From: Zophobihabitans entericus
GTDB lineage: Bacteria > Pseudomonadota > Gammaproteobacteria > Enterobacterales > Orbaceae
DNA length: 64,000 nucleotides
Assembly: GCF_011745665.1 (NCBI RefSeq)
Contig: NZ_CP050253.1
Span: 2,331,418 to 2,395,417 of the forward strand
Direction: 5' to 3'
The notes below the pieces were generated by a model that had not been told where the DNA came from, ran no database searches, and saw nothing but the letters and a program-made list of their open reading frames with translations. Shown piece after piece: positions 10,582-19,715 of the stretch. Made by a program: the position numbers and the translations under genes. Each line of letters opens with the position of its first letter. The first letter of the stretch is position 1.

Positions 10582-11004
10582 ATGAAATACTCTAATAATT
10601 TTATGCGATATTCAAATTTTCAATATTACATTTCTACTAGTGTTTTTATATTAGTAAGCTTTTTATTAAGTGCTTGCACAACAAATCTTATAGTAACACC
10701 CAGAGAGTTACCTATAGGCATATTGGGAGAGCCCTATTATGCTGAAATAGATATTAAAGGTGGTTCTGGGCATATTAGTGGAGGAAGCTTTTCTTACTCC
10801 ATTCATCCTTTAGATTCAGGAATAGAGCTTATACCTGACTACAGTATACCCACATCTTACAATCATCTAATTATTAGAGGTATACCAGGTAAACTTGAAA
10901 ATATTAGAATTACTATAAGCGCAGAAACAATAAATACTTCATTTGGGAATAGCTCACAAATATTAGATAAAACTTATATTATTAAAATTGAAGAATCCAA
11001 ATAA
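10582..11004 (+). CDS. Putative lipoprotein, unknown function
   Basis: 140 residues with an unusually long N-region, a hydrophobic stretch and lipobox LSAC at about residue 32, so probably a lipid-anchored periplasmic or outer-membrane protein. The rest is a beta-rich segment (VTPRELPIGILGEPY; GGSGHISGG) resembling an Ig-like putative fold, with no recognised family. GGAG lies about 14 nt upstream; an alternative ATG at 10603 would shorten the N-region. It sits in an accessory island between ppx and rluB. Confidence 0.65.
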   Translation: MKYSNNFMRYSNFQYYISTSVFILVSFLLSACTTNLIVTPRELPIGILGEPYYAEIDIKGGSGHISGGSFSYSIHPLDSGIELIPDYSIPTSYNHLIIRGIPGKLENIRITISAETINTSFGNSSQILDKTYIIKIEESK

Positions 11005-11079
11005 GGATCTATTTTTTCATTAGAAATAAATGAATAATCATGTTATAACAAGCTCCATTAAGCTATGAACATTACTAGT

Positions 11080-11111
11080 TGGAGCCAGAAACAAAGTTCG
11101 AACTCGCGACT
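11080..11111 (-). other. Degenerate copy of a tRNA-Gly 3' end (possible relic att site)
   Basis: Read on the minus strand, this 32-nt segment matches the 3' end of the tRNA-Gly gene at 36394-36425 at 27 of 32 positions, including GTCGCGAGTTCGAAC and the terminal GCTCCA. No upstream tRNA half is present. It could be an old attachment site left by an element that used tRNA-Gly, the same site occupied by the ICE. Confidence 0.55.
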
Positions 11112-11136
11112 TTTATTTTTTAATGGGTATGAGCAA

Positions 11137-11562
11137 ATGGCAATAAAACCACAGAAAGAGATTCTTTTAACCAATAATCTGAGAAAGATTCGCTCACAGG
11201 TTCGTAAAGTCCCGACTTCCCTACTCGACCAACTTTTAACTAAGTTTCAGCAAGTGGTTAATGAACGCCATGAGTCAGATAAACAAGCTCAAAAAGCGTT
11301 AGCGGAACACAATAAGAAAGTCGAAAAATATCTGACGATGATGCACTCTGATGGCGTAAATATCAATGATTTAGTGATTGGTTCCACCTTTCCTGCTTTT
11401 AAAAAGCCACGCAGAACTCGCAAAACTCATGGACCCAAATATCAATATCAAAATCCAGCCGGAGAATTAAAAACCTGGAATGGACAAGGGCGTATGCCAA
11501 AACCTATCCGTGTAGCGATTGAGAAAAAGCAAAAGATGCTGAATGATTTTTTAATCAAATAA
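11137..11562 (+). CDS. H-NS family nucleoid-associated protein
   Basis: About 141 residues from the ATG at 11137 (H-NS is about 137). N-terminal dimerisation helix (NNLRKIRSQVRKVP, VVNERHES), then a linker rich in basic residues. The C-terminal AT-hook-like DNA-binding domain has TWNGQGRMPKPI, matching the H-NS/StpA TWtGQGRxP motif. The open frame extends upstream to 11065, but that part overlaps the tRNA-like relic and does not resemble H-NS, so I start later. It probably silences AT-rich or foreign DNA. It lies in an accessory island and may be a mobile paralogue rather than the main H-NS. Confidence 0.85.
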   Translation: MAIKPQKEILLTNNLRKIRSQVRKVPTSLLDQLLTKFQQVVNERHESDKQAQKALAEHNKKVEKYLTMMHSDGVNINDLVIGSTFPAFKKPRRTRKTHGPKYQYQNPAGELKTWNGQGRMPKPIRVAIEKKQKMLNDFLIK

Positions 11563-11646
11563 TGTCTGCTTTTTGATTAGACTGGTATTTGCGGGGGAGA
11601 CATCCCCCTATTATGTTTTTTGGGAGCGGTTGCAGGCTCCGTGGGT

Positions 11647-11720
11647 TTGATGGCCTACCGCACCCCATAGGGACCCGTTCGTCAGGCTCACTAAGACCTA
11701 TGAGGTACGCGCTCCATCAA
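11647..11720 (+). repeat. 74-nt palindromic intergenic repeat, copy C
   Basis: TTGATGG and CCATCAA ends; ACCGCACCCCATAGG pairs with CCTATGAGGTACGCG. This copy has the loop variant GTTCGTCAGGCTCACTAAG, one base longer than in A, B, D and E, as in copy F. A GC module GGGGG/CCCCC lies at 11593-11608 and CTCCGTGGGT directly upstream. The remaining gap to 11881 is AT-rich with no ORF. It contains a 24-nt segment (11837-11860) nearly identical to one before pgsA. Confidence 0.85.
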
Positions 11721-11881
11721 TCATGACTTCTCAGTGATAATCAGGTCACTCCTACAAATAAAACATTGCTTAATTTAAGGACTCACATATTTTATTAAAT
11801 ATTTGATTTTAATGAATATTTCACCATTATTTTAAATTCACAACCCTTTGATTTTATTAAAGATTTTAATTGAAATATAAA

Positions 11882-12547
11882 CTATTTAGTTGCTAACTGA
11901 TAGCTGATATCAATCCTTTGGTAGATATCTTCTATCGGTAAAGAACCATCAAGACAGATGGTATACCAGTGCTTTTTATTCATATGATAGCCGGGAAAGA
12001 ACGTTTTATGATCAACAACTGCAGTAACCTCTTCCGGATTAATTCTTAGATCGAGAATCTCGATTATTTCATCTGATTCAATACCTAATTTCCGTTTAGA
12101 CAAAGTCAGTATTGCACCATACCATTTACTGGTATCTTTTCTTCTGAAAATTGCGTTATTAGGAAATTTTGGCCACAGAAACTCCAGCTCATCATGGTAA
12201 GTATTTCGGATGTATTCAATAATCTTTTTAGCATCATCACTTTTAAATATATTTAGTTCAAAACATTGTTCAGCAATTTTCTGCAACACATTATGATAAT
12301 CCGCTCTGACCATACCGACAAACGATCCGCTGGCTTCAACGGTCTTGTGTAGTATTTATTCCTCATCTGATGCAAGATCAAGAACTTGGGTATTTATTTT
12401 TCCGTCTTTAGTGATTGTGACAACCATCTGAAACTGGTCATTAGCAATGTTTCCTAAATAGATGTGTTGATCATTATTTTTAGTAAAACCAAATGGAATC
12501 AGTTTATTTATATTTAATTTTCTATTGTTAAATATAGCGTCAGACAT
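11882..12547 (-). pseudogene. MmcQ/YjbR family protein gene broken by one in-frame stop
   Basis: The frame opens at 12547 (MSDAIFNNRKLNIN) and runs 63 codons to a TAA at 12356-12358. The same frame then continues without interruption (ILHKTVEASGSFVG, then MVRADYHNVLQ) to 11882. The joined product would be 221 residues with a C-terminal YjbR (CyaY-like) domain: FFPGYHMNKKHW, TICLDGSLP, and the final SYQLA. The stop stands where a Tyr codon would fit (EE-stop-ILH). A nonsense mutation, sequencing error or stop readthrough would each explain it. A separate 143-residue product starting at 12313 would keep the YjbR domain but lacks a good SD. Confidence 0.75.
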
Positions 12548-12762
12548 ATGAATTCCCTTTCTGTAATTTTATTTAGGGAATTATAGTCTTTTTAGGATTT
12601 AAAATTAAAGTCGTGTTTGGAGTTGTTATCAGATGGTTTTTTGCGGGAGCACGTCCCGCGTTCGTGTTTCTTTGTGTCGTTGTTTGTTATTAGCATTGGG
12701 ATTGGGGCGGACTGCGCCGCCCTGGCGCAATATTTTTGGTGTTGATTTTCGATTCTGTGAGT

Positions 12763-12835
12763 TTGATGGCCTACCGTACACCATAGGCACCCGCTCGAGG
12801 ACTCGCTAAGACCTATGGAATACGCTCTCCATCAA
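12763..12835 (+). repeat. 73-nt palindromic intergenic repeat, copy D
   Basis: Ends TTGATGG/CCATCAA, stem ACACCATAGG/CCTATGGAAT, loop CTCGAGGACTCGCTAAG. It is preceded by GC hairpins at 12643-12659 (GCGGGA/TCCCGC) and about 12704-12729 (GGGCGG/CCGCCC), the same two modules and order as copy A, so A and D are full-length versions of one composite element. Confidence 0.85.
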
Positions 12836-12922
12836 ATTTAATTTTCAGTATCTCTTTAAAAACCTAAACAATAATCTCTTGATTTCTTAATCTTTTATCT
12901 GTGAGTGTTATTTGATGCATAC

Positions 12923-12998
12923 TGAGCTTGGCGGTGCTATGGAGTAAGCGTTACATGGCTTGCATGTTCAGCGCATCGGAATAGTACCGCTAAGCTCA
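12923..12998. repeat. 76-nt inverted repeat, unexplained
   Basis: TGAGCTTGGCGGTGCTAT and its near-complement ATAGTACCGCTAAGCTCA (two differences over 18 bp, both tolerated as G-T pairs in RNA) flank a 40-nt interior containing short repeats of TGCATG/GTTACATGG. The terminal helix loosely recalls a 5S rRNA helix I, but the unit is far too short and lacks the conserved loops. Function unknown. Confidence 0.6.
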
Positions 12999-13030
12999 CC
13001 CACAGGTTAATATTCCACGAGACCAAAGAT

Positions 13031-13060
13031 CAAAAAGCGCGGCATAGCCGCGCAACAAGA
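13031..13060 (-). terminator. Intrinsic terminator after rluB
   Basis: On the minus strand GCGCGGC/GCCGCGC pair around TAT and are followed by TTTTTGAT, directly after the rluB stop. Confidence 0.85.
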
Positions 13061-13065
13061 TAAAC

Positions 13066-13920
13066 TTAAAAACGTTTTTTAATTGCTCGTTTTACATCAC
13101 CAAATTTGATCTGTTTAGAACGTCTGTTCTTACTTTTATCAACAACGACTTTACTCTTTTCTTCAACAGATAATCCCACTAAAGAACGTAAGTAGTTAAC
13201 CTGATTTAAATCTAACTCAACCCAGCCACCTCTTGGCAAGCCTTTTGGTAAATCAATATTACCATAACGGATACGAATTAAGCGGCTGACTTGTACTTCA
13301 ACAGCTTCCCACATACGACGTACTTCTCGATTACGACCTTCTGTCAGAACCACATTGAACCATTGATTTAAACCTTCACCACCTTGTGGTTTAATCACTT
13401 TAAAAGATGCCATGCCGTCTTCAAGCTGAACACCTTTTTTCAGTTGAAAAAGTTGCTTTTCTGTCACTTGTCCAAAAACACGCACAGCATATTCACGCTC
13501 AATTTCGTGTCTTGGGTGCATTAGACGATTGGCCAGCTCACCATCAGTAGTGAATAGTAATAAGCCAGAAGTATTGATATCCAGACGACCAATATTTACC
13601 CAACGAGCATTTTTTAGACTTGGCAAACGATCAAAAACGGTTGCACGACCTTCCGGATCATTACGAGTACAAACTTCACCTTCCGGCTTGTAATAAGCCA
13701 TTACCCGGCAGATCTCTTTATCTTTAGCACGTAGTGGAATAACATGCCCATCTAAACGAATTACTGGTGACAGATTAATATCTACCCGATCACCCAGTTT
13801 AGAAATCTGTCCGTTTACACTGACTCGCCCAGCAGAAATTACCGTTTCCAGTTCACGGCGTGAACCATGACCCAAATTTGCTAATACTTTCTGAAGTTTC
13901 TCTGTTTTATCTGTACTCAT
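13066..13920 (-). CDS. rluB: 23S rRNA pseudouridine synthase RluB
   Basis: Converts a uridine near position 2605 of 23S rRNA to pseudouridine. 284 residues: N-terminal S4 RNA-binding domain ([24 protein letters not shown]) and a RsuA/RluB catalytic domain with [13 protein letters not shown], where Asp114 is the expected nucleophile. The lysine/arginine-rich tail is typical of RluB. It is the last gene of a minus-strand cluster rnm-yciO-rluB, the same neighbourhood as in E. coli. RluE/RluF are less likely given length and context. Confidence 0.93.
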   Translation of the reverse strand: MSTDKTEKLQKVLANLGHGSRRELETVISAGRVSVNGQISKLGDRVDINLSPVIRLDGHVIPLRAKDKEICRVMAYYKPEGEVCTRNDPEGRATVFDRLPSLKNARWVNIGRLDINTSGLLLFTTDGELANRLMHPRHEIEREYAVRVFGQVTEKQLFQLKKGVQLEDGMASFKVIKPQGGEGLNQWFNVVLTEGRNREVRRMWEAVEVQVSRLIRIRYGNIDLPKGLPRGGWVELDLNQVNYLRSLVGLSVEEKSKVVVDKSKNRRSKQIKFGDVKRAIKKRF

Positions 13921-13971
13921 CTTGTCCTCTCGTTACCTTCACAGGTATCAATAAAAATCATTTTAATCGTT

Positions 13972-14592
13972 TTATTCAAACGGTTTTGTATCACCACTAC
14001 CCTGACGTAAAACAACAGGATAGCCACTGGTTAAATCAATAATTGTAGTTGGTTGCTGACCAATATAGCCGCCATGAATAATCGCGTCTAACTGATGCCC
14101 AATGCGATCTTCAATCTCTTCTGGATCGGACTGAGCAAAATCATCACCCGGTAAAATTAAAGTGGTGGACATTAAAGGTTCGCCAAGTCTTTCCAGTAAA
14201 GCTAAGTCAATTTTATTATCCGGAATACGTAAACCAATAGTTTTGCGTTTTTCGTTCATCAGCCGTCTTGGTACTTCTTTAGTTGCTTCCAGAATAAATA
14301 CGTAGCAACCTGGAGTATTATTCTTTATTAATCTGAATGTTGTATTATCAACGTAAGCGTATAAAGAGAGTTCCGACAAATCACGGCACATCAAAGTAAA
14401 ATTATGATTTTTATCCAGCTGTCTGATTTGGCAGATTCTTTCCATCGCCCCTTTGTTATCAAGTAAACAACCTAAAGAGTAACCCGAATCAGTCGGGTAA
14501 GCGATGACTCCACCATCTTTTAAAATCTCAATCACCTGATCAAGTAAGCGTGCCTGAGGGTTGTCGGGATGGATATAGAAAAATTCGCTCAT
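13972..14592 (-). CDS. yciO: YciO, Sua5/YrdC-like (threonylcarbamoyl-AMP synthase family)
   Basis: 206 residues, the same length as E. coli YciO and similar throughout (FFYIHPDNPQ; VIAYPTDSGY; RICQIRQL; IIHGGYIGQQPTT). The family folds like Sua5/YrdC, which make threonylcarbamoyl-AMP for tRNA t6A; YciO itself may have another or weaker activity. It stands between rnm and rluB, as in enterobacteria. Confidence 0.9.
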   Translation of the reverse strand: MSEFFYIHPDNPQARLLDQVIEILKDGGVIAYPTDSGYSLGCLLDNKGAMERICQIRQLDKNHNFTLMCRDLSELSLYAYVDNTTFRLIKNNTPGCYVFILEATKEVPRRLMNEKRKTIGLRIPDNKIDLALLERLGEPLMSTTLILPGDDFAQSDPEEIEDRIGHQLDAIIHGGYIGQQPTTIIDLTSGYPVVLRQGSGDTKPFE

Positions 14593-14640
14593 CGTTATTT
14601 ACTCACATAAAGGCCTGTTATTTAATTGAGGCACATTATA

Positions 14641-15492
14641 CTACCAATTGTTCCAAATTGGCTGCACATTTTCAGATAATGGAGGTGTTTTACCAAGATC
14701 AAGATAATTATTGAAATCATGAAAATCTGAGCCACGTGAAGCTAAGAACTGGTACTGCATGGCATATTTAGCCAGCATATAGAAATCGTCCTGACTCTGA
14801 CGGCTTTGTGAAACCTCAATTCCATCACCACCAGCTGCTTTAAATACATCAAATAGTTTACGTAATTTGGCCCCCGTTAAATCATAACGGGAAGGATGAG
14901 CCAGAACAGCCTGTCCACCTGCAGCATGAATGGTTTGTACTGCTTCTCCAATAGAACACCACATTGGTGGCACATAAGCGGTGCCACTTTTACCTAAATA
15001 TTTTTTAAACGCTCGTTTAATGTCAGGAACAAAGCCCTTTTCAACTAAAAAGCGGGCAAAGTGAGCGCGGGATACAATCTCACCTTTAGCATGTTCCTGA
15101 GCACCTTCATAGGCATTCATAATACGTGTTCTTTCCAGCTTAGCGCTGATCGCTTTAGCCCGTTCAATACGATAAGCAGATTGATTTTTTAACAGTTCAA
15201 TCAGTTGTGAATTATTTGGGTCAACATTTAAGCCAACAACATGAATATCTAACCCGCTCCAGACTGTTGAAATCTCAACACCATTAATTAGTTTTAATGG
15301 TAAGTCGTGAGTTTTAATTGCAGCATGAGCTTCTGCTAAACCATCTGTACTATCATGGTCGGTGATAGCCAGCACATCAACACCATTTTCAACAGCTCTG
15401 AGCACCACTTCTGTAGGCGATAAAATACCATCAGACGCGATGGTATGGCTATGCAGATCATAATTTTTAGGTTCAGCAGACATGTCGTTCAC
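14641..15492 (-). CDS. rnm: RNase AM, PHP-domain 5'-3' exoribonuclease
   Basis: 283 residues. The PHP motifs are visible: [11 protein letters not shown] at the N-terminus, AITDHDST, and later VLAHPSRYD and RGSDFHDF, the metal-binding His/Asp set. E. coli RNase AM (YciV/TrpH) trims 5' ends of rRNAs and degrades short RNAs and pAp. First gene of the rnm-yciO-rluB cluster and divergent from rraB. Confidence 0.92.
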   Translation of the reverse strand: MNDMSAEPKNYDLHSHTIASDGILSPTEVVLRAVENGVDVLAITDHDSTDGLAEAHAAIKTHDLPLKLINGVEISTVWSGLDIHVVGLNVDPNNSQLIELLKNQSAYRIERAKAISAKLERTRIMNAYEGAQEHAKGEIVSRAHFARFLVEKGFVPDIKRAFKKYLGKSGTAYVPPMWCSIGEAVQTIHAAGGQAVLAHPSRYDLTGAKLRKLFDVFKAAGGDGIEVSQSRQSQDDFYMLAKYAMQYQFLASRGSDFHDFNNYLDLGKTPPLSENVQPIWNNW

Positions 15493-15594
15493 TTCTTAAT
15501 AAATCAAACCAGTTCGGAGAGAATCTTAATGCTTTTTTACGATAACGGTGTAATATACCACATATTACTCATTTTTGATAAAAGTAGGTGTCTT

Positions 15595-16035
15595 ATGAAT
15601 AGTAAAATTGCATTAGAGCAACAAGAAACAGAGAATATCATTGATGAATTACTGGCTGATGGCAGTGATCCTGATGCGTTTTATCTTATCGAGCATCACT
15701 TATCTTCACCTGATTTTGACAAATTAGAGAAAGTGGCAGTTGAAGCATTTAAACTCGGTTATGAAGCAACAGATCCGGAAGAGTTTTTAGATGAAAATGA
15801 TAATACACTTATCTGTTGTGATATTGTTTCTGAAGTTCCACTTGATGCAAAACTTATCAATGCACAAATTGCTCAACTGATTGAACTGGCTGAAAAGTTT
15901 GGCGTCAATTATGACGGCTGGGGCACCTATTTTGAAGGTGAAGATGATGCCAGTGATGACGAATATGATTATAGTGATGATGATGAAGACATCGATGGCG
16001 AGGATTATGACTCAGACGATGAGCAGATTCATTAA
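15595..16035 (+). CDS. rraB: Ribonuclease E inhibitor RraB
   Basis: 146 residues (E. coli RraB is 138). Binds RNase E and changes which transcripts are cleaved. It has the conserved N-terminal helix [17 protein letters not shown], the central [17 protein letters not shown] and YDGWGTYFE, and a very acidic Asp/Glu-rich C-terminal tail. The frame is open from 15445, but similarity starts at the ATG at 15595, which has AGG 9 nt upstream. Confidence 0.93.
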   Translation: MNSKIALEQQETENIIDELLADGSDPDAFYLIEHHLSSPDFDKLEKVAVEAFKLGYEATDPEEFLDENDNTLICCDIVSEVPLDAKLINAQIAQLIELAEKFGVNYDGWGTYFEGEDDASDDEYDYSDDDEDIDGEDYDSDDEQIH

Positions 16036-16042
16036 GATTTTT

Positions 16043-16068
16043 AGGGCGGATTAACCGCCCTTTCTTTT
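16043..16068 (+). terminator. Intrinsic terminator after rraB
   Basis: AGGGCGG/CCGCCCT around a short ATTAA loop, followed by TTCTTTT. Confidence 0.85.
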
Positions 16069-16180
16069 GGGTGCTATTTGCCTTATATCTTTTGTTCAGA
16101 GTAAATCTACGCCTAGTGTTTGTCGGGGGAAACATCCCCCCGGAGATGTTTCTTTTGGAGTGTTGCTAGTTCCGTGAGAC

Positions 16181-16253
16181 TTGATGGCCTACCGCACCCC
16201 ATAGGCACCCGCTCGATGACTCGCTAAGACCTATGGGGTACGCTCTCCATCAA
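16181..16253 (+). repeat. 73-nt palindromic intergenic repeat, copy E
   Basis: The cleanest fold of the family: TTGATGG/CCATCAA and ACCCCATAGG/CCTATGGGGT around CTCGATGACTCGCTAAG. GC module at 16125-16140 (GGGGG/CCCCC) and TCCGTGAGAC just upstream. Confidence 0.87.
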
Positions 16254-16571
16254 TCAATACTTTCCAGTTGTAAATCTATTGCTACCCACCATATCAAATA
16301 AAATGAAATTAGATCTGACTTTATTTTATTTGTCAGATTTATTAAAACTTCTCAATATAATTTCTATCAATGTAGATTCTTTACTTATCTCTTAAATAAA
16401 AAATTATTATTAATCAATAGGTTATTTTTACATTAAATTATTTAATCTTTTGATTAAATTGAAGAATTTACTATTTTTAAGATCCAAAAGTGCGGCTACG
16501 CCGCGCAACTGTATTTTTGAAGAATTTAGGGTTTTATATTTTAAGATCCTGAAACATTTCTGTTTCTAGAA
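16254..16571. other. AT-rich gap between repeat copies E and F
   Basis: No ORF with an SD and no similarity that I recognise. The only structure is a GC hairpin at 16491-16507 (GCGGC/GCCGC followed by GCAACT), which resembles the stem of the rluB terminator at 13037-13053. Confidence 0.5.
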
Positions 16572-16645
16572 TTGACGGAGACCATATTGTAGAGGTCGCA
16601 GTCGGCCTGACGAACGGGCGCCTCTGCGGTATGGTAGGCCGTCAA
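16572..16645 (-). repeat. 74-nt palindromic intergenic repeat, copy F
   Basis: Inverted relative to copy E. On the minus strand it reads TTGACGG...CCGTCAA with ACCATA/TATGGT and AGAGG/CCTCT, so the outer helix changed T-A to C-G on both arms relative to the other copies. It carries the longer loop GTTCGTCAGGCC as in copy C. The GC module (GCGGGG, 16685-16690) follows on the plus strand. Confidence 0.87.
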
Positions 16646-16732
16646 GCTCACGGAGTCAGCAACCACACCTAAAGATACACGCCTGCGGGGCGTGCTCCCT
16701 GCTAATTCCCATGCTAATAAACCCTAAACCCA

Positions 16733-16760
16733 TAAAAAAACGGGGCGAATGCCCCGTTTC
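16733..16760 (-). terminator. Intrinsic terminator after kdsA
   Basis: Minus strand AAACGGGGC/GCCCCGTTT around ATTC, followed by TTTTATGGG. Closely follows the kdsA stop at 16783. Confidence 0.85.
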
Positions 16761-16782
16761 ATCTATAAATACAAATAAATAA

Positions 16783-17640
<858 letters not shown>

Positions 17641-17725
17641 TTAACCTTCCTTTAATGAGGGTAACGATTTAATAATCTATTTAGTAGTCTGTATAAACTA
17701 AATCTGTAACTAATATAATGCAAAA

Positions 17726-18562
17726 CTAAGGTTTAAACCAACGTCCAAGAGTGACTCTATCATTACCGCTATAATCGGTATAGGTTGTCACCAGCTGAAA
17801 ACCACGTTGTTTAAAAATCATCTGTACAGCCTCACCCTGCTGCCATCCATGTTCTATGAGTAACCAGCCATACTGTTTTAAGTGCTTAACAGAGACTTCG
17901 ACAATGGTTTTAATATCAAGTAATCCCTGATCACCGGCAACCAAAGCACTCAGCGGTTCAAAACGCACATCACCACGGGATAAATGCGGGTCAGCGGCGT
18001 CAATATAAGGCGGATTACTGACTATCATTGAAAACTTTCTATTCTTAACCGGTTTAAACCAGTCACCTTGTAGAAAGTAGATATTATCTACGCCGATTCG
18101 GTCTGCATTAGACTGAGCCAGTTTGATCGCTTCAATATTGTAATCAATCGCAGTAAACAGACAATCAGGACGCTCCGTTGCCATAGCAATTGCAACAGCA
18201 CCAGTACCAGTACCTAAATCCAGAATTTCACAAGGTTCTTTAGGTAAACGCTCAAGCGCCAATTCAACTAACTTTTCAGTATCAGGACGCGGAATTAACG
18301 TAACCGGAGAAACAGCAAACGAGAGTGACCAGAACTCTTTCTCACCAGTAATATAAGCAATCGGCTCACCTTTTTTACGACGTTCCAGATAGTTGTTAAG
18401 CTGAGTCATTTCTTCCTCTGTGAGCTTAGTTTCACTAAATGCCATCAAAAAGGTACGAGTTTTTCGTGTGACAAAACTTAAAATAATTTCAGCATCACGT
18501 TTTGGACTGCCACTGCCAGCCAAAGATTGTGTTGCTTGTTTTAGCCACTCTAAGTACGTCAT
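17726..18562 (-). CDS. prmC: Release factor glutamine methyltransferase
   Basis: Methylates the Gln of the GGQ motif in RF1 and RF2 with SAM. 278 residues: N-terminal helical substrate domain, SAM site DLGTGTGA at about 115-122, and the catalytic NPPY at 183-186, the same position as in E. coli. Its ATG overlaps the prfA stop by one base (TAATG), giving translational coupling with its own substrate's gene. Confidence 0.96.
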   Translation of the reverse strand: MTYLEWLKQATQSLAGSGSPKRDAEIILSFVTRKTRTFLMAFSETKLTEEEMTQLNNYLERRKKGEPIAYITGEKEFWSLSFAVSPVTLIPRPDTEKLVELALERLPKEPCEILDLGTGTGAVAIAMATERPDCLFTAIDYNIEAIKLAQSNADRIGVDNIYFLQGDWFKPVKNRKFSMIVSNPPYIDAADPHLSRGDVRFEPLSALVAGDQGLLDIKTIVEVSVKHLKQYGWLLIEHGWQQGEAVQMIFKQRGFQLVTTYTDYSGNDRVTLGRWFKP

Positions 18563-19644
18563 TATTCTTGGTCCGATAACGCTGCTAATTGGTCTGCCTG
18601 GTATTCCTGAATGATTGGGTCAATCAGAGATTCTAACTTACCTTCCATCACTTCATCTAAACGATAAATCGTCAGGTTGATACGGTGATCAGTAACACGG
18701 CCTTGTGGGTAATTGTAAGTTCTAATACGATCTGAGCGATCACCAGAACCAAGTAAGTTACGACGAGTCGATGCTTCAGCCTGCTGGCGTTTTTGCATCT
18801 CAGCATCCTGAATACGTGCAGCAAGTACCGACATTGCTTTGGCTTTATTCTTATGTTGAGAACGCTCATCCTGACATTCAACCACAATTCCAGTTGGAAT
18901 ATGGGTGATACGAATCGCAGAATCGGTGGTATTAACGTGCTGACCACCGGCACCTGATGAGCGGAAAGTATCAATACGCAGATCAGAAGGATTAATTTCA
19001 GGTAATTCTGCTTCCGGGATTTCAGGCAGTACAGCTACAGTACACGCTGAGGTATGAATTCGACCTTGTGATTCAGTCTCAGGTACACGTTGTACACGGT
19101 GCCCACCTGATTCAAATTTAAAGTGACCATAAGCAGTATCACCACTGATCAGTAAAATAATTTCTTTATAGCCACCATGCTCACCATCGCTGCTGTTCAT
19201 GACTTCTACGCGCCAGCGTTTAGATTCAGCATAACGGGCATACATACGATATAGATCACCAGCAAAAATAGCGGCTTCATCACCACCGGTACCAGCCCGG
19301 ATTTCCACAAAGCAGTTACGATCATCATTAGGATCTTTTGGAAGTAATAATACCTGTAAGTGATTTTCCTGTTCTTCAACACGGGACTTGGCATCCTGCA
19401 GCTCTTCTTGCGCCATTTCCGCCATTTCAGGATCACTAAGCATCATTTCTGCTGCTTCAATATCGTCCTGAGTTTGTTTCCATGCTTCAAAGCATTTTAC
19501 TACGTCAGTTAACTGAGAATATTCTTTAGATAGTGCTCTAAAACGATCCTGGTCTGAGATAGTCGCCGGATCGGAAAGTAACGCCTGAACTTCTTCATAA
19601 CGTTCTTTAAGTGTTTCTAATTTTGCAATAATAGATGGTTTCAT
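18562..19644 (-). CDS. prfA: Peptide chain release factor 1
   Basis: Recognises UAA and UAG and triggers peptidyl-tRNA hydrolysis. 360 residues, the standard length. Stop-codon recognition motif PET at 188-190 (E. coli has PxT there) and GGQ at 233-235 are visible. Transcribed in the order hemA, prfA, prmC. Confidence 0.97.
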   Translation of the reverse strand: MKPSIIAKLETLKERYEEVQALLSDPATISDQDRFRALSKEYSQLTDVVKCFEAWKQTQDDIEAAEMMLSDPEMAEMAQEELQDAKSRVEEQENHLQVLLLPKDPNDDRNCFVEIRAGTGGDEAAIFAGDLYRMYARYAESKRWRVEVMNSSDGEHGGYKEIILLISGDTAYGHFKFESGGHRVQRVPETESQGRIHTSACTVAVLPEIPEAELPEINPSDLRIDTFRSSGAGGQHVNTTDSAIRITHIPTGIVVECQDERSQHKNKAKAMSVLAARIQDAEMQKRQQAEASTRRNLLGSGDRSDRIRTYNYPQGRVTDHRINLTIYRLDEVMEGKLESLIDPIIQEYQADQLAALSDQE

Positions 19645-19715
19645 ATAATGATTTTAGTCCAATTATAACTATTTGATTTTATTACGGTTTTTTTATTTTT
19701 CGATGAGTTATCTTG

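Noticed and set aside
12923..12998. Possible 5S rRNA or fragment
   Set aside because: Only the terminal helix recalls 5S helix I. Length is 76 nt rather than about 118 and the conserved internal loops are missing.
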